Below are positions 45,799 to 60,290 of a DNA stretch of 64,000 nt, one piece after another. The translations under genes were made by a program, and so were the position numbers. This stretch comes from Pogostemon cablin (Eukaryota; Streptophyta; Magnoliopsida; Lamiales; Lamiaceae). The DNA is taken from the NCBI GenBank assembly GCA_023678885.1, contig CM042998.1, forward strand, positions 8,001,820 to 8,065,819. The letters run 5' to 3'. The notes under the pieces are model-generated. The model saw nothing but the letters and a program-made list of their open reading frames with translations, was not told the origin of the DNA and ran no database searches. Position 1 is the stretch's first letter, and every line of letters begins with the position of its first letter.

Positions 45799-48700
45799 GT
45801 GTGCATCTAAATGCAAGAAATATTGATCTAACAAAGAAAATATGCATCAAAATGAAGTAAATATGCATCGAAACGAATGAAATGTTTATCGTAAAGAAGA
45901 AAATATGAATCAAAATGAAGTAAATGTGCATAGAAACGAAGGAAATATGCATCAGAACGAAGTAAATATGCATCAAAATGAAGTAAATAAGCATCAAAAC
46001 GAAAGAATGTTGATCGTAATGAAATAAATATGCATCAAAATGAAGTAAATATGCATCGAAACGAAAGAAATGTTGATCGTAATGAAGTAAATAAGCATCA
46101 AAATTTAGCAAATATGCATCAAAACGAAGGGCATATTGATCGCAATGAAGTAAATATGCATCAAAATGAAGTAAATATGCATCGAAATGAAGGAAATGTT
46201 CATCGTAATGAAGTAAATATGCATCAAAAGGAAGTAAATGTGCATCGAAATGAAGGAAATATGCATCGAAACGAAGTAAATATGCATCAAAATGAAGTAA
46301 ATATACATCTAAACGAAGGAAATGTTGATCGTAATGAATTAAATATGCATCAAAATAAAGTTAATATGCATCCAAACGAAGGAAATATTGATATTAATGA
46401 AGTAAATATTTATCAAAATGTTGTAAATATGCATCGAAATGAAGGAAATGTAGATCTTAATGAAGGAAATATGCATCAAAATAAAGTAAATATGCATCAA
46501 AACGAAGGAAATGTTGATCGTAATGAAGTAATTATGCATCAAAATGAAGTAAATGTGCATCGAAATGAAGGAAATACGCATCGGAACGAAGTAAATATGC
46601 ATCAAAATGAAGTAAATATGCATCGAAACGAAGGAAATGTTGATCGTAATAAAGTAAATATGCATAAAAATGAAGTAAATATGCATCAAAACGAATTAAA
46701 TATTCAATGAAATGAAGTAAAAATGCATTAAAATGAAATATGTGTGCATCTAAATGAAAGAAATATTGATCTAACAAAGAAAATATGCATCAAAATGAAG
46801 TAAATATACATCGAAACGAAGGAAATGTTTATCGTAATGAAAAAAATATGCATCAAATTGAAGTAAATGTGCATAGAAACGAAGGAAATATGCATCGGAA
46901 CGAAGTAAATATACGTCAAAATGAAGTAAATAAGCATCAAAACGAAAGAATGTTGATCGTAATGAAATAAATATGCATCAAAATGAAGTAAATATGCATC
47001 GAAACGAAAGAATTGTTGATCGTAATGAAGTAAATAAACATCAAAATTTAGCAAATATGCATCAAAACGAAGGACATATTGATCGCAATGAAGTAAATAT
47101 GCATCAAAATGAAGTAAATATGCATCGATATGTTGGAAATGTTCATCGTAATGAAGTAAATATGCATCAAAATGAAGTAAATGTGCATCGAAACAAAGGA
47201 AATATGCATCAAAACGAAGTAAATATGCATCAAAATAAAGTAAATATACATCTAAACGAAGGAAATGTTGATCATAATGAATTAAATATGCATCAAAATA
47301 AAGTTAATATGCATCGAAATGAAGGAAATATTGATATTAATGAAGTAAATATTTATCAAAATGTAGTAAATATGCATCGAAATGAAGGAAATGTTGATCT
47401 TAATGAAGGAAATATGCATCAAAATAAAGTAAATATGCATCAAAACAAAGGAAATGATGATCGTAATGAAGTAATTATGCATCAAAATGAAGTAAATGTG
47501 CATCGAAATGAAGGAAATACGCATCGGAACGAAGTAAATATGCATCAAAATGAAGTAAATATGCATCGAAACGAAGGAAATGTTGATCGTAATAAAGTAA
47601 ATATGCATCAAAATGAAGTAAATGTGCATCAAAACGAATTAAATATTCATCGAAATGAAGTAAAAATGCATTAAAATGAAATATGTGTGCATCTAAATGA
47701 AAGAAATATTGATCTAACAAAGAAAATATGCGTCAAAATGAAGTAAATATGCATCGAAACGAAAGAAATGTTAATCGTAAAGAAGAAAATATGAATCAAA
47801 ATGAAGTAAATGTGCATAGAAACAAAGGAAATATGCATCGGAACAAAGTAAATATGCATCAAAATGAAGTAAATAAGCATCAAAACGAAAGAATGTTGAT
47901 TGTAATGCAATAAATATGCATCAAAATGAAGTAAATATGCATCGAAATGAAAGAAATGTTGATCGTAATGAAGTAAATAAGCATCAAAATTTAGCAAATA
48001 TGCATCAACACGAAGTACATATTGATCGCAATGAAGTAAATATGCATCAAAATGAAGTAAATATGCTTCGAAATGAAGGAAATGTTCATCGTAATGAAGT
48101 AAATATGCATCAAAAGGAAGTAAATGTGCATCGAAACGAAGGAAATATGCATCGAAACGAAGTAAATATGCATCAAAATGAAGTAAATATACATCTAAAC
48201 GAAGGAAATGTTGATCGTAATGAATTAAATATGCATCAAAATAAAGTAATATGCATCGAAACGAAGGAAATAATGATATTAATGAAGTAAATATTTATCA
48301 AAATTTAGTAAATATGCATCGAAATGAAGGAAATGCTGATCTTAATGAAGGAAATATGCATCAAAATAAAGTAAATATGCATCAAAACGAAGGAAATGTT
48401 GATCGTAATGAAGTAATTATGCATCAAAATGAAGTAAATGTGCATCTAAATGAAGGAAATACGCATCGAAATGAAGTAAATATGCATCAAAATGAAGTAA
48501 ATATGCATCAAAACGAAGGAAATGTTGATCGTAATAAAGTAAATATGCAACAAAATGAAGTAAATATGCATCAAAATGAATTAAATATTCAATGAAATGA
48601 AGTAAAAATGCATTAAAATGAAATATGTGTGCATCTAAATGAAAGAAATATTGATCTAACAAAGAAAATATGCGTCAAAATGAAGTAAATATACATCAAA

Positions 48701-51700
48701 ACGAAGGAAATGTTTATCGTAATGAAGAAAATATCATCAAAATGAAGTAAATGTGCATAGAAACGAAGGAAATATGCATCAGAACGAAGTAAATATGCAT
48801 CAAAATGAAGTAAATAAGCATCAAAACGAATGAATGTTGATCGTAATGAAATAAATATGCATCAAAATGAAGTAAATATGCATCGAAACGAAAGAAATGT
48901 TGATCGTAATGAAGTAAATAAGCATCAAAATTTAGCAAATATGCATCAAAACGAAGGACATATTGATCGCAATGAAGTAAATATGCATCAAAATGAAGTA
49001 AATATGCATCAAAATGAAGGAAATGTTCATCGTAATAAAGTAAATATGCATCAAAAGGAAGTAAATGTGCATCGAAACGAAGGAAATATGCATCAAAACA
49101 AAGTAAATATGCATCAAAATGAAGTAAATATACATCTAAACGAAGGAAATGTTGATCATATTGAATTAAATATGCATCAAAATAAAGTTAATATGCATCG
49201 AAATGAAGGAAATATTGATATTAATGAAGTAAACATTTATCAAAATATAGTAAATATGCATCGAAATGAAGGAAATGTTGATCTTAATGAAGGAAATATG
49301 CATCAAAATAAAGTAAATATGCATCAAAACGAAGGAAATGATGATCGTAATGAAGTAATTATGCATCAAAATGAAGTAAATGTGCATCGAAATGAAGGAA
49401 ATACGCATCGGAACGAAGTAAATATGCATAAAAATGAAGTAAATATGCATCGAAACGAAGGAAATGTTGATCGTAATAAAGTAAATATGCATCAAAATGA
49501 AGTAAATATGCATCAAAACGAATTAAATATTCATCGAAATGAAGTAAAAATGCATTAAAATGAAATATGTGTGCATCTAAATGCAAGAAATATTGATCTA
49601 ACAAAGAAAATATGCATCAAAATGAAGTAAATATGCATCGAAACGAATGAAATGTTTATCGTAAAGAAGAAAATATGAATCAAAATGAAGTAAATGTGCA
49701 TAGAAACGAAGGAAATATGCATCAGAACGAAGTAAATATGCATCAAAATGAAGTAAATAAGCATCAAAACGAAAGAATGTTGATCGTAATGAAATAAATA
49801 TGCATCAAAATGAAGTAAATATGCATCGAAACGAAAGAAATGTTGATCGTAATGAAGTAAATAAGCATCAAAATTTAGCAAATATGCATCAAAACGAAGG
49901 GCATGTTGATCGCAATGAAGTAAATATGCATCAAAATGAAGTAAATATGCATCGAAATGAAGGAAATGTTCATCGTAATGAAGTAAATATGCATCAAAAG
50001 GAAGTAAATGTGCATCGAAATGAAGGAAATATGCATCGAAACGAAGTAAATATGCATCAAAATGAAGTAAATATACATCTAAACGAAGGAAATGTTGATC
50101 GTAATGAATTAAATATGCATCAAAATAAAGTTAATATGCATCCAAACGAAGGAAATATTGATATTAATGAAGTAAATATTTATCAAAATGTTGTAAATAT
50201 GCATCGAAATGAAGGAAATGTAGATCTTAATGAAGGAAATATGCATCAAAATAAAGTAAATATGCATCAAAACGAAGGAAATGTTGATCGTAATGAAGTA
50301 ATTATGCATCAAAATGAAGTAAATGTGCATCGAAATGAAGGAAATACGCATCGGAACGAAGTAAATATGCATCAAAATGAAGTAAATATGCATCGAAACG
50401 AAGGAAATGTTGATCGTAATAAAGTAAATATGCATAAAAATGAAGTAAATATGCATCAAAACGAATTAAATATTCAATGAAATGAAGTAAAAATGCATTA
50501 AAATGAAATATGTGTGCATCTAAATGAAAGAAATATTGATCTAACAAAGAAAATATGCATCAAAATGAAGTAAATATACATCGAAACGAAGGAAATGTTT
50601 ATCGTAATGAAAAAAATATGCATCAAATTGAAGTAAATGTGCATAGAAACGAAGGAAATATGCATCGGAACGAAGTAAATATACGTCAAAATGAAGTAAA
50701 TAAGCATCAAAACGAAAGAATGTTGATCGTAATGAAATAAATATGCATCAAAATGAAGTAAATATGCATCGAAACGAAAGAATTGTTGATCGTAATGAAG
50801 TAAATAAACATCAAAATTTAGCAAATATGCATCAAAACGAAGGACATATTGATCGCAATGAAGTAAATATGCATCAAAATGAAGTAAATATGCATCGATA
50901 TGTTGGAAATGTTCATCGTAATGAAGTAAATATGCATCAAAATGAAGTAAATGTGCATCGAAACAAAGGAAATATGCATCAAAACGAAGTAAATATGCAT
51001 CAAAATAAAGTAAATATACATCTAAACGAAGGAAATGTTGATCATAATGAATTAAATATGCATCAAAATAAAGTTAATATGCATCGAAATGAAGGAAATA
51101 TTGATATTAATGAAGTAAATATTTATCAAAATGTAGTAAATATGCATCGAAATGAAGGAAATGTTGATCTTAATGAAGGAAATATGCATCAAAATAAAGT
51201 AAATATGCATCAAAACAAAGGAAATGATGATCGTAATGAAGTAATTATGCATCAAAATGAAGTAAATGTGCATCGAAATGAAGGAAATACGCATCGGAAC
51301 GAAGTAAATATGCATCAAAATGAAGTAAATATGCATCGAAACGAAGGAAATGTTGATCGTAATAAAGTAAATATGCATCAAAATGAAGTAAATGTGCATC
51401 AAAACGAATTAAATATTCATCGAAATGAAGTAAAAATGCATTAAAATGAAATATGTGTGCATCTAAATGAAAGAAATATTGATCTAACAAAGAAAATATG
51501 CGTCAAAATGAAGTAAATATGCATCGAAACGAAAGAAATGTTAATCGTAAAGAAGAAAATATGAATCAAAATGAAGTAAATGTGCATAGAAACAAAGGAA
51601 ATATGCATCGGAACAAAGTAAATATGCATCAAAATGAAGTAAATAAGCATCAAAACGAAAGAATGTTGATTGTAATGCAATAAATATGCATCAAAATGAA

Positions 51701-53260
51701 GTAAATATGCATCGAAATGAAAGAAATGTTGATCGTAATGAAGTAAATAAGCATCAAAATTTAGCAAATATGCATCAACACGAAGTACATATTGATCGCA
51801 ATGAAGTAAATATGCATCAAAATGAAGTAAATATGCTTCGAAATGAAGGAAATGTTCATCGTAATGAAGTAAATATGCATCAAAAGGAAGTAAATGTGCA
51901 TCGAAACGAAGGAAATATGCATCGAAACGAAGTAAATATGCATCAAAATGAAGTAAATATACATCTAAACGAAGGAAATGTTGATCGTAATGAATTAAAT
52001 ATGCATCAAAATAAAGTAATATGCATCGAAACGAAGGAAATAATGATATTAATGAAGTAAATATTTATCAAAATTTAGTAAATATGCATCGAAATGAAGG
52101 AAATGCTGATCTTAATGAAGGAAATATGCATCAAAATAAAGTAAATATGCATCAAAACGAAGGAAATGTTGATCGTAATGAAGTAATTATGCATCAAAAT
52201 GAAGTAAATGTGCATCTAAATGAAGGAAATACGCATCGAAATGAAGTAAATATGCATCAAAATGAAGTAAATATGCATCAAAACGAAGGAAATGTTGATC
52301 GTAATAAAGTAAATATGCAACAAAATGAAGTAAATATGCATCAAAATGAATTAAATATTCAATGAAATGAAGTAAAAATGCATTAAAATGAAATATGTGT
52401 GCATCTAAATGAAAGAAATATTGATCTAACAAAGAAAATATGCGTCAAAATGAAGTAAATATACATCAAAACGAAGGAAATGTTTATCGTAATGAAGAAA
52501 ATATCATCAAAATGAAGTAAATGTGCATAGAAACGAAGGAAATATGCATCAGAACGAAGTAAATATGCATCAAAATGAAGTAAATAAGCATCAAAACGAA
52601 TGAATGTTGATCGTAATGAAATAAATATGCATCAAAATGAAGTAAATATGCATCGAAACGAAAGAAATGTTGATCGTAATGAAGTAAATAAGCATCAAAA
52701 TTTAGCAAATATGCATCAAAACGAAGGACATATTGATCGCAATGAAGTAAATATGCATCAAAATGAAGTAAATATGCATCAAAATGAAGGAAATGTTCAT
52801 CGTAATAAAGTAAATATGCATCAAAAGGAAGTAAATGTGCATCGAAACGAAGGAAATATGCATCAAAACAAAGTAAATATGCATCAAAATGAAGTAAATA
52901 TACATCTAAACGAAGGAAATGTTGATCATATTGAATTAAATATGCATCAAAATAAAGTTAATATGCATCGAAATGAAGGAAATATTGATATTAATGAAGT
53001 AAACATTTATCAAAATATAGTAAATATGCATCGAAATGAAGGAAATGTTGATCTTAATGAAGGAAATATGCATCAAAATAAAGTAAATATGCATCAAAAC
53101 GAAGGAAATGATGATCGTAATGAAGTAATTATGCATCAAAATGAAGTAAATGTGCATCGAAATGAAGGAAATACGCATCGGAACGAAGTAAATATGCATA
53201 AAAATGAAGTAAATATGCATCGAAACGAAGGAAATGTTGATCGTAATAAAGTAAATATGC
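45720..53260. repeat. Near-identical 3.77-kb tandem duplication (four higher-order repeats each)
   Basis: Sequence from about 45720 to 49490 repeats at about 49490 to 53260 with an offset of 3,770 bp. Rare variants are shared at this offset: CTAAATGCAAGAAAT (45806 and 49576), the frame-breaking AAATAAAGTAATATGC (48238 and 52008), and AATATCATCAAAATG (48730 and 52500). I noticed one difference, GGGCATATTG at 46130 versus GGGCATGTTG at 49900. It is a recent duplication or unequal exchange. Confidence 0.9.
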
Positions 53261-56126
53261 TTCAAAATGAAGTAAATGTGCATCAAAACGAATTAAATAT
53301 TCATCGAAATGAAGTAAAAATGCATTAAAATGAAATATGTGTGCATCTAAATGAAAGAAATATTGATCTAAAAAAGAAAATATGCGTCAAAATGAAGTAA
53401 ATATGCATCGAAACGAAGGAAATGTTTATCGTAAAGAAGAAAATATGAATCAAAATGAAATAAATGTGCATAAAAACGAAGGAAATATGCATCGGAACGA
53501 AGTAAATATGCATCAAAATGAAGTAAATAAGCATCAAAACGAAAGAATATTGATCGTAATGAAATAAATATGCATCAAAATGAAGTAAATATGCATCGAA
53601 ACGAAAGAAATGTTGATCGTAATGAGGTAAATAAGCATCAAAATTTAGGAAATATGCATCAAAACGAAGGACATATTGATCGCAATGAAGTAAATATGCA
53701 TCAAAATGAAGTAAATATGCATCGAAATGAAGGAAATGTTCATCGTAATGAAGTAAATATGCATAAAAAGGAAGTAAATGTGCATCGAAACGAAGGAAAT
53801 ATGCATCGAAACGAAGTAAATATGCATCAAAATGAAGTAAATATACATCTAAACGAAGGAAATATTGATCGTAATGAATTAAATATGCATCAAAATAAAG
53901 TTAATATGCATCGAAACGAAGGAAATATTGATATTAATGAAGTAAATATTTATCAAAATGTAGTAAATATGCATCGAAATGAAGGAAATATTGATCTTAA
54001 TGAAGGAAATATGCATCAAAATAAAGTAAATATGCATCAAAATGAAGGAAATGTTGATCGTAATGAAGTAATTATGCATCAAAATGTAGTAAATGTGCAT
54101 CGAAATGAAGGAAATACGCATCGGAACGAAGTAATATGTATCAAAATGAAGTAAATATGCATCGAAACGAAGGAAATGTTGATCGTAATAAAGTAAATAT
54201 GCAACAAAATGAAGTAAATATGCATCAAAATGAATTAAATATTCAATGAAATGAAGTAAAAATGCATTAAAATGAAATATGTGTGCATCTAAATGAAAGA
54301 AATATTGATCTAACAAAGAAAATATGCGTCAAAATGAAGTAAATATACATCAAAACGAAGGAAATGTTTATCGTAATGAAGAAAATATCATCAAAATGAA
54401 GTAAATGTGCATAGAAACGAAGGAAATATGCATCAGAACGAAGTAAATATGCATCAAAATGAAGTAAATAAGCATCAAAACGAATGAATGTTGATCGTAA
54501 TGAAATAAATATGCATCAAAATGAAGTAAATATGCATCGAAACGAAAGAAATGTTGATCGTAATGAAGTAAATAAGCATCAAAATTTAGCAAATATGCAT
54601 CAAAACGAAGGACATATTGATCGCAATGAAGTAAATATGCATCAAAATGAAGTAAATATGCATCAAAATGAAGGAAATGTTCATCGTAATAAAGTAAATA
54701 TGCATCAAAAGGAAGTAAATGTGCATCGAAACGAAGGAAATATGCATCAAAACAAAGTAAATATGCATCAAAATGAAGTAAATATACATCTAAACGAAGG
54801 AAATGTTGATCATATTGAATTAAATATGCATCAAAATAAAGTTAATATGCATCGAAATGAAGGAAATATTGATATTAATGAAGTAAACATTTATCAAAAT
54901 ATAGTAAATATGCATCGAAATGAAGGAAATGTTGATCTTAATGAAGGAAATATGCATCAAAATAAAGTAAATATGCATCAAAACGAAGGAAATGATGATC
55001 GTAATGAAGTAATTATGCATCAAAATGAAGTAAATGTGCATCGAAATGAAGGAAATACGCATCGGAACGAAGTAAATATGCATAAAAATGAAGTAAATAT
55101 GCATCGAAACGAAGGAAATGTTGATCGTAATAAAGTAAATATGCTTCAAAATGAAATAAATGTGCATCAAAACGAATTAAATATTCATCGAAATGAAGTA
55201 AAAATGCATTAAAATGAAATATGTGTGCATCTAAATGAAAGAAATATTGATCTAACAAAGAAAATATGCGTCAAAATGAAGTAAATATGCATCGAAACGA
55301 AGGAAATGTTTATCGTAAAGAAGAAAATATGAATCAAAATGAAATAAATGTGCATAGAAACGAAGGAAATATGCATCAGAACGAAGTAAATATGCATCAA
55401 AATGAAGTAAATAAGCATCAAAACGAAAGAATATTGATCGTAATGAAATAAATATGCATCAAAATGAAGTAAATATGCATCGAAACGAAAGAAATGTTGA
55501 TCGTAATGAGGTAAATAAGCATCAAAATTTAGCAAATATGCATCAAAACGAAGGACATATTGATCGCAATGAAGTAAATATGCATCAAAATGAAGTAAAT
55601 ATGCATCGAAATGAAGGAAATGTTCATCGTAATGAAGTAAATAAGCATAAAAAGGAAGTAAATGTGCATCGAAACGAAGTAAATATGCATCAAAATGAAG
55701 TAAATATACATCTAAACGAAGGAAATATTGATCGTAATGAATTAAATATGCATCAAAATAAAGTTAATATGCATCGAAACGAAGGAAATATTGATATTAA
55801 TGAAGTAAATATTTATCAAAATGTAGTAAATATGCATCGAAATGAAGGAAATGTTGATCTTAATGAAGGAAATATGCATCAAAACGAAGGAAATGTTGAT
55901 CGTAATGAAGTAATTATGCATCAAAATGAAGTAAATGTGCATCGAAATGAAGGATATACGCATCGGAACGAAGTAAATATGCATCAAAATGAAGTAAATA
56001 TGCATCGAAACGAAGGAAATGTAGATCGTAATAAAGTAAATATGCATCAAAATGAAGTAAATATGCATCAAAACGAATTAAATATTCAATGAAATGAAGT
56101 AAAAATGAAATAAAATGAAATATGTG
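52397..56126. repeat. Second block duplication, ~1.88 kb (two higher-order repeats each)
   Basis: 52397-54282 and 54283-56126 share variants such as AATATCATCAAAATG (52500 and 54385), AATATGCTTCAAAATGAA (53257 and 55140) and GAAAGAATATTGATC (53540 and 55424), at an offset of about 1,885 bp. They differ by several substitutions and a monomer deletion in the second copy, so this event is older than the 3.77-kb one, or these copies have since diverged. Confidence 0.82.
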
Positions 56127-59100
56127 TGCATCTAAATGAAAGAAATATTGATCTAACAAAGAAAATATGCGTCAACATAAAGAAAATATACATCGAAACG
56201 AAGGAAATGTTTATCGTAATGAAGAAAATATGCATCAAAATGAAGTAAATGTGCATAGAAACGAAGGAAATATGCATCGGAACGAAGTAAATATACGTCA
56301 AAATGAAGAAAATAAGCATCAAAACGAAAGAATGTTGATCGTAATGAAATAAATATGCATCAAAATGAAGTAAATATGCATCGAAACGAAAGAAATGTTG
56401 ATCGTAATGAAGTAAATAAACATCAAAATTTAGCAAATATGCATCAAAACGAAGGACATATTGATCGCAATGAAGTAAATATGCATCAAAATGAAGTAAA
56501 TATGCATCAAAATGAAGTAAATATACATCTAAACGAAGGAAATGTTGATCATAATGAATTAAATATCCATCAAAATAAAGTTAATATGCATCGAAATGAA
56601 GGAAATATTGATATTAATGAAGTAAATATTTATCAAAATGTAGTAAATATGCATCGAAATAAAGGAAATGTTGATCTTAATGAAGGAAATATGCATCAAA
56701 ATAAAGTAAATATGCATCAAAACAAAGAAAATGATGATTGTAATGAATTAATTATGCATCAAAATGAAGTAAATGTGCATCAAAATGAAGGAAATACGCA
56801 TCGGAACGAAGTAAATATGCATCAAAATGAAGTAAATATGCATCGAAACGAAGGAAATGTTGATCGTAATAAAGTAAATATGCATCAAAATAAAGTAAAT
56901 GTGCATAAAAACGAATTAAATATTCATCTAAATGAAGTAAAAATGCATTAAAATGAAATATGTGTGCATCTAAATGAAAGAAATATTGATCTAACAAAGA
57001 AAATATGCGTCAAAATGAAGTAAATATGCATCGAAACGAAGGAAATGTTTATCGTAAAGAAGAAAATATGAATCAAAATGAAGTAAATGTGCATAGAAAC
57101 GAAGGATATATGCATCGGAACGAAGTAAATATGCATCAAAATGAAGTAAATAAGCATCAAAATGAAAGAATGTTGATCGTAATGAAATAAATATGCATCA
57201 AAATGAAGTAAATATGCATCGAAACGAAAGAAATGTTGATCGTAATGAAGTATATAAGTATCAAAATATAGCAAATATGCATCAAAACGAAGGACATATT
57301 GATCGCAATGAAGTAAATATGCATCAAAATGAATTAAATATGCATCGAAATGAAGGAAATGTTCATCGTAATTAAGTAAATATGCATCAAAAGGAAGTAA
57401 ATGTGCATCGAAACGAAGGAAATATGCATCGAAACGAAGTAAATATGCATCAAAATGAAGTAAATATACATCTAAACGAAGGAAATGTTGATCGTAATGA
57501 ATTAAATATGCATCAAAATAAAATAATATGCATCGAAACGAAGGAAATATTGATATTAATGAAGTAAATATTTATCAAAATGTAGTAAATATGCATCGAA
57601 ATGAAGGAAATGTTGATCTTAATGAAGGAAATATGCATCAAAACAAAGTAAATATGCATCAAAATGAAGGAAATGTTGATCGTAATGAAGTAATTATGCA
57701 TCAAAATGAAGTAAATGTGCATCGAAATGAAGGAAATACGCATCGGAACGAAGTAAATATGCATCAAAATGAAGTAAATATGCTTCGAAACGAAGGAAAT
57801 GTTGATCGTAATAAAGTAAATATGCATCAAAATGAAGTAAATATGCATCAAAACGAATTAAATATTCAATGAAATGAAGTAAAAATGCATTAAAATGAAA
57901 TATGTGTGCATCTGAATGAAAGAAATATTGATCTAACAAAGAAAATATGCGCCAAAATGAAGTAAATATACATCAAAAAGAAGAAATGTTTATCGTAATG
58001 AAGAAAATATGCATCAAAATGAAGTAAATGTGCAGAGAAACGAAGGAAGTATGCATCGGAACGAAGTAAATATGCATCAAAATGAAGTAAATAAGCATCA
58101 AAACGAAAGAATGTTGATCGTAATGAAATAAATATGCATCAAAATGAAGTAAATATGCATTGAAACGAAAGAAATGTTGATCGTAATTAAGTAAATAAGC
58201 ATCAAAATTTAGCAAATATGCATCAAAACGAAGGACATATTGATCGCAATGAAGTAAATATGCATCAAAATGAAGTAAATATGCATCGAAATGAAGGAAA
58301 TGTTCATCGTAATAAAGTAAATATGCATCAAAAGGAAGTAAATGTGCAAGGAAACATGCATCGAAACGAAGTAAATATGCATCAAAATGAAGTAAATATA
58401 CATCTAAACGAAGGAAATGATGATCGTAATGAATTAAATATGCATCAAAATAAAGTTAATATGCATCGAAATGAAGGAAATATTTATATTAATGAAGTAA
58501 ATATTTATCCAAATGTAGTAAATACGCATCGAAATGAAGGAAATGTTGATCTTAATGAAGGAAATATGCATCAAAATAAAGTAAATATGCATCATAACGA
58601 AGGAAATGTTGATCGTAATGAAGTAATTATGCATCAAAATGAAGTAAATATGCATCGAAATGAAGGAAATACGCATCGGAACGAAGTAAATATGCATCAA
58701 AATGAAGTAAATATGCATCGAAACGAAGGAAATATTGACCCTAACAAAATAAATATGCATCAAAACGAATTAAATATTCAACGAAATGAAGTAAAAATGC
58801 ATTAAAATGAAATATGTGTGCATCTAAATGAAAGAAATAATGATCTAATAAAGAAAATATGCGTCAAAATGAAGTAAATATGTATCGAAACGAAGGAAAT
58901 GTTTATCGTAAAGAAGAAAATATGCATCAAAATGAAGTAAATGTGCATAGAAACGAAGGAAAAATGCATTGGAACGAAGTAAATATGCATCAAAATGAAG
59001 TAAATAAGCATCAAAATGAAAGAATGTGATCGTAATGAAATAAATATGCATCAAAATGAAGTAAATATGCATCTAAACGAAAGAAATGTTGATCAAAATG

Positions 59101-60290
59101 AAGTAAATAAACATCAAAATTTGCAAATATGCATCAAAACGAAGGACATATTGATCGCAATGAAATAAATATGCATCAAAATGAAGTAAATATGCATCGA
59201 ATTGAAGTAAATGTTCATCGTAATGAAGTAAATATGCATCAAAATAAAGTAAATGTGCATCGAAACGAAGTAAATATGTATCAAAATGAAGTAAATATAC
59301 ATCTAAACGAAGGAAATGTTGATCGTAATGAATTAAATATGCATCAAAATAAAGTTAATATGCATTGAAACGAAGGAAATATTGATATTAATGAAGTAAA
59401 TATTTATCAAAATATAGTAAATATGCATCGAAATGAAGGAAATGTTGATCTTAATGAAGGAAATATGCATCAAAATAAAGTAAATATGCATCAAAACGAA
59501 GGAAATGTTGATCGTAATGAAGTAATTATGCATCAAAATGAAGTAAATGTGCATCGAAATGAAGGAAATACGCATCGGAACGAAGTAAATATGCATCAAA
59601 ATGAAGTAAATATGCATCGAAATGAAGGAAATGTTGATCGTAATAAAGTAAATATGCACCAAAATGAAGTAAATATGCATCAAAATGAATTAAATATTCA
59701 TCGAAATGAAGTAAAAATGCATTAAAATGAATTATGTGTACATCTAAATGAAAGAAATATTGATCTAATAAAGAAAATATGCGTCAAAATGAAGTAAATA
59801 TGCATCGAAGCGAAGGAAATGTTTATCGTAATGAAGAAAATATGCATCAAAATAAAGTAAATGTGCATAGAAACGAAGGAAAAATGCATCAGAACGAATT
59901 AAATATGCATCAAAATGAAGTAAATAAGCATCAAAACGAAAGAATGTTGATCGTAATGAAATAAATATGCATCAAAATGAAGTAAATATGCATCGAAACG
60001 AAAGAAATGTTGATCGTAATGAAGTAAATAAGCATCAAAATTTAGCAAATATGCATCAAAACGAAGGAAATATTGATCGCAATGAAGTAAATATGCATCA
60101 AAATGAAGTAAATATGCATCGAAATGAAGGAAATGTTCATCGTAATGAAGTAAATATACATCAAAAGGAAGTAAATGTGCATCGAAACGAAGGAAATATG
60201 CATCAAAACGAAGTAAATATGCATCAAAATGAAGTAAATATACATCTAAACGAAGGAAATGTTGATCATAATGAATTAAATATGCATCAA

